This document shows, piece by piece, positions 61,601 through 64,000 of a stretch of 64,000 nt of DNA. How positions within the stretch are numbered: the first letter of the stretch is position 1; each line of letters begins with the position of its first letter. Below the pieces are notes generated by a model. That model did no database searches and had not been told where the DNA came from. It saw only the letters and a list, made by a program, of their open reading frames with translations. Source of the DNA: Paracoccaceae bacterium. GTDB taxonomy: Bacteria > Pseudomonadota > Alphaproteobacteria > Rhodobacterales > Rhodobacteraceae. The stretch is taken from assembly GCA_020832655.1 (NCBI GenBank), contig JAFIEF010000006.1:21811-85810 (forward strand), written 5' to 3'. The translations under genes were made by a program, and so were the position numbers.

Positions 61601-62413
61601 ATGACATTGGAACGGGTTGTTTCGGGCGGCATGGTGCTGCTGGGCTGTGGCAAGATGGGGTCGGCCATGCTGGCAGGCTGGTTGAAACAGGGGGTGCCAC
61701 CCAGCGCCGTGCATGTCATTGACCCAAACCCTTCCGACTGGCTGAAGGGCACAGGCGTGGCAATCAATGCCGAACTGCCTGACACACCGGCCGTGGCGCT
61801 GCTGGCGGTCAAGCCGCAGATGATGGGCGCGGCGCTGCCGGCCTTGCAGGCTTTTGATAAGGGCCGCACGCTCTTCATTTCGATCGCGGCCGGCACCACA
61901 CTGGCGCGGCTATCCGAAAGCCTTGGCGCGCAAAGCCCGATCATTCGTGCCATGCCCAACACCCCGGCGGCGGTGGGCTGTGGCATCAGCGCGTTGATCG
62001 GCAATGACCATGCCTCGGCGCAGGATATGGCTTTGGCGGAAGAATTGCTTGCCGCAATCGGCCAGACCGTGCGGCTGGAAGCGGAAGTGCAGATGGATGC
62101 GGTGACGGCGCTGTCCGGCTCTGGCCCGGCCTATCTGTTCCATATGATCGAAGCGATGGCCGCAGCCGGGCAGGCGCAGGGGCTGGCCCCGGATCTGGCG
62201 ATGCAGCTTGCCCGCGCCACGGTGGTCGGGGCCGCGCGGCTGGCCGAGGACAGCACCGACAGCGCCGCGACGCTGCGCCAGAATGTCACCAGCCCCGGCG
62301 GCACCACTGCCGCCGCGCTGGATCATCTGATGGATGCGCAGACCGGCCTGCCCCCGCTGATGCAGCGCGCCATCGCTGCTGCTGCCGCGCGTTCGCGGGA
62401 GCTGGCTCAATGA
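61601..62413 (+). CDS. proC: Pyrroline-5-carboxylate reductase
   Basis: Last step of proline synthesis. 270 residues. N-terminal Rossmann motif VLLGCGKMGSAMLAGW, RAMPNTPAAVGCG, and the C-terminal dimer motif ALSGSGPAYLFHMIEAM; NVTSPGGTTAAALD. ATG 61601 with GGAGAC upstream is preferred over ATG 61589. Overlaps csaA by 4 bp (ATGA). Confidence 0.97.
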   Translation: MTLERVVSGGMVLLGCGKMGSAMLAGWLKQGVPPSAVHVIDPNPSDWLKGTGVAINAELPDTPAVALLAVKPQMMGAALPALQAFDKGRTLFISIAAGTTLARLSESLGAQSPIIRAMPNTPAAVGCGISALIGNDHASAQDMALAEELLAAIGQTVRLEAEVQMDAVTALSGSGPAYLFHMIEAMAAAGQAQGLAPDLAMQLARATVVGAARLAEDSTDSAATLRQNVTSPGGTTAAALDHLMDAQTGLPPLMQRAIAAAAARSRELAQ

Positions 62414-62751
62414 CATCGCCGATCAGCTTTGACGATTTCCTGAAGGTTGATATCCGCGCCGGTCGCATCACCCGCGCCGAACCCTTCCCCGAAGCGCGCA
62501 AACCCGCGATCAGGCTGTGGATCGATTTCGGGCCAGAGATTGGCGAAAAGAAATCCTCGGCCCAGATCACCGATCTCTACACGCCCGAGGCGCTGATTGG
62601 CCGACAGGTCATGGCGGTGGTGAATTTCCCGCCCCGCCAGATCGGCCCCTTCATGTCAGAGGTGCTGGTGCTGGGGGCCAGTGACCTGGAAGGGCGCATT
62701 GTCCTGCTGGCCCCGGATCACGTGGTGCCAGAGGGCGCGCGCATGCATTGA
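62410..62751 (+). CDS. csaA: CsaA-like tRNA-binding-domain protein
   Basis: 113 residues consisting of one EMAP-II/tRNA-binding OB fold: FLKVDIRAGRITRAEPFPEARKPAIRLWIDFGPEIGEKKSSAQI and VNFPPRQIGPFMSEVLVLGAS. CsaA was described as a secretion-related chaperone in Bacillus and binds tRNA. Translationally coupled to proC. Confidence 0.93.
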   Translation: MTSPISFDDFLKVDIRAGRITRAEPFPEARKPAIRLWIDFGPEIGEKKSSAQITDLYTPEALIGRQVMAVVNFPPRQIGPFMSEVLVLGASDLEGRIVLLAPDHVVPEGARMH

Positions 62752-62866
62752 CGGTCGGGTGGTGGTGGGAACGCTCTGCGCATTAGAAGTGGATAGTTGC
62801 TGTCAATGCCCGGTATAGTTCTGGCGTCAGGGCACTATAGCGCGCCCCATATTAGTGGAAAACGCC

Positions 62867-63637
62867 ATGACCCAAGCTGAAACAAATGTTCATGATGTCG
62901 ATCTGGGCAAGGCGAGTCTTGCGCATTACTTCAGGAACTACGAGGAATTTCTTGGCCCGCTGCGCGCGCTTCCGCTGGATTTTCTGGAACTCGGGGTGGC
63001 AGAAGGCGGATCGCTGCGCCATTGGGAAAGCTGGCTGCCACAGGCGCAGATCACCGGGATCGACATCAAGCCCTGCCCGATCAGCTTTGCCTCTGGCCGG
63101 GTGAAGACCTATATCGGCGAGCAGCAGGACAAGGCGTTTCTGGACCGCGTTGCCGCAGAGCGCGCACCGCAGGGCTTTGATGTCATCATCGATGATGCTT
63201 CGCATGTCGGACAGCTGACCCGGATCAGCTTTTGGCATTTGTTCGAACACCACCTGAAACCGGGTGGCCTGTATGTGATCGAGGACTGGGGCACCGGATA
63301 CTGGACGCAATACCCCGATGGCCGCAAGCTGCGCCAACGCCCGGTTGACTTCGGTTGGCATGAAAAAGCGCTCACGCGACTGCACGGGATGGCATTTCTG
63401 CATCGGGCAGGGTTTCTGCGCAAGCCAATCGGATGGTTGCGCTGGAACATGGTCAGGTCGCGCCATCGCAGCCATGATTACGGGATGGTGGGCTTCGTCA
63501 AGGAATTGGTTGACGAATGCGGCATCGAAGACGCAACCCATCCCGGTTTCGGTCTTGGGCCGCAGCGGGTATCGCGCTTCGAATGGATGCGCATTTCGCT
63601 GGGTCAGGTCATCATCAGAAAGGCCAGGTTACGCTGA
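62867..63637 (+). CDS. Class I SAM-dependent methyltransferase-like protein (CmcI/macrocin O-methyltransferase type)
   Basis: 256 residues. Motif I LDFLELGVAEGGSLRHWESW (about 40-60), then QAQITGIDIKPCPISFASGRV, motif II FDVIIDDASHVGQLT and KPGGLYVIEDWGTGYW. The acidic IDDASH and IEDWG pair matches the metal-dependent CmcI/TylF-like branch. The substrate is unknown; members modify macrolides, cephalosporins or surface sugars. ATG 62867 is chosen over a GTG at 62855. It has its own 115-bp upstream gap and appears monocistronic. Confidence 0.82.
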   Translation: MTQAETNVHDVDLGKASLAHYFRNYEEFLGPLRALPLDFLELGVAEGGSLRHWESWLPQAQITGIDIKPCPISFASGRVKTYIGEQQDKAFLDRVAAERAPQGFDVIIDDASHVGQLTRISFWHLFEHHLKPGGLYVIEDWGTGYWTQYPDGRKLRQRPVDFGWHEKALTRLHGMAFLHRAGFLRKPIGWLRWNMVRSRHRSHDYGMVGFVKELVDECGIEDATHPGFGLGPQRVSRFEWMRISLGQVIIRKARLR

Positions 63638-64000
63638 AGATGGCGCGCGCGGCGGCGGGGCCGGGCGATGACACCGTTTGCGATGTGGAAGAAAAATCGC
63701 TCGTGCCTCTGCAAGGGCTTCGCTTAGAGTTGTCCCCGACCAACTTGCGCCAGATGAAACCTTCATCCGCGCCCCGACTTCATCTTGCCCCAAATACTCT
63801 CACCGAAGGCAGCGGGCCGGAAGGCCCGCTTCCCCGCGCAGACAAGGCCAAGGCGCTGCAGCCAGCGTGCTGCCCAAGCCGCAATGCAGCCAACTGCTCA
63901 AGCCTGGTAGAGAGTCACTATAGGTCAAGGCGCAGACCGAGTGATCGTAAGCGCGACGGCGAGCCCCTATGCAGCGAGGCTTGACGGTTGGTTGAAGCGC
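63638..64000. other. Gene-free end of window
   Basis: No ORF here has family-like composition or a Shine-Dalgarno. The stretch contains TTGCCCCAAATACTC (63784-63798), resembling a motif I recall as frequent in Rhodobacterales intergenic DNA, and the hairpin GCGGGCC-GGAA-GGCCCGC (63812-63829), a possible weak terminator for the methyltransferase gene. Beyond 63840 I see no recognisable feature. Confidence 0.5.

Noticed and set aside
63517-63984. 155-codon plus-strand ORF at the window end
   Set aside because: Begins inside the methyltransferase gene in another frame and continues through hairpin-containing intergenic DNA; no family-like content.
63881-64000. End of window as part of an insertion sequence or tRNA gene
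   Set aside because: No transposase frame, terminal repeat or cloverleaf could be made out in the available bases.

Overview
The window looks like chromosomal DNA of a high-GC alphaproteobacterium of the Rhodobacterales (Rhodobacteraceae/Paracoccaceae type). Grounds for this are the lipoyl domain fused to pyruvate dehydrogenase E1-beta, the TrmFO, GluQRS and DUF853/HerA-like genes, the alphaproteobacterial LexA box (GTTC-N7-GTTC), CtrA-type boxes (TTAA-N7-TTAG), and the FliL/MotA/MotE-like and FliF/FliH/FliN/FliP flagellar modules. I see no rRNA, tRNA, CRISPR array, prophage or intact insertion sequence. Almost all the DNA is ordinary, densely packed coding sequence.

Layout. 1-9.8 kb: end of tsf, a PAS-GAF-GGDEF diguanylate cyclase, an exported protein, radC, acpP-fabG, a glycerate-2-kinase-type gene and guaA. 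8.6-14.9 kb: a branched-chain amino acid ABC transporter operon with an unknown periplasmic protein inserted between livG and livF, ending in a MobA-like nucleotidyltransferase. 15-18.7 kb: pdhA-pdhB-pdhC on the minus strand. 18.8-28 kb: universal stress protein, Hint-domain protein, Atm1-type exporter, LysM protein, LOG protein and uvrA with a LexA box. 28-29.4 kb: an orphan PotA/FbpC-type ABC ATPase behind a doubtful Cys-rich small ORF. 29.5-37.4 kb: two divergent flagellar operons around a CtrA-like box. 37.5-46.5 kb: ligA, recG, a LexA-boxed 37-residue membrane protein, trmFO, gluQ, hisI, a NifU-like scaffold protein, a GNAT enzyme and a TerB-J-domain protein. 46.5-47.8 kb: fliG, interrupted by a 148-nt block that looks like a sequencing artefact. 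48-56.7 kb: a tiny exported protein, purB, a SulP transporter, proA-proB-obgE and a HerA-like ATPase. 57.2-64 kb: an IalB-like protein, an amaB-amaA-like lysine/pipecolate catabolism pair, a YbjN-like protein, proC-csaA and a methyltransferase.

Regulatory reading. Two LexA boxes were found. One sits in front of uvrA, a classic SOS gene. The other is in the recG-trmFO gap, directly ahead of a 37-codon ORF for a single-pass membrane protein; this is the best candidate for something undescribed, an SOS-induced membrane peptide comparable in kind to Caulobacter SidA. Three TTAA-N7-TTAG boxes lie before the diguanylate cyclase/exported protein pair, before radC, and between fliL and fliF. This fits CtrA control of motility, c-di-GMP signalling and recombination in this order.

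Quality note. The poly-G block in fliG (about 47588-47735) breaks the reading frame, but removing it restores a full-length FliG, so fliG should not be called a pseudogene.
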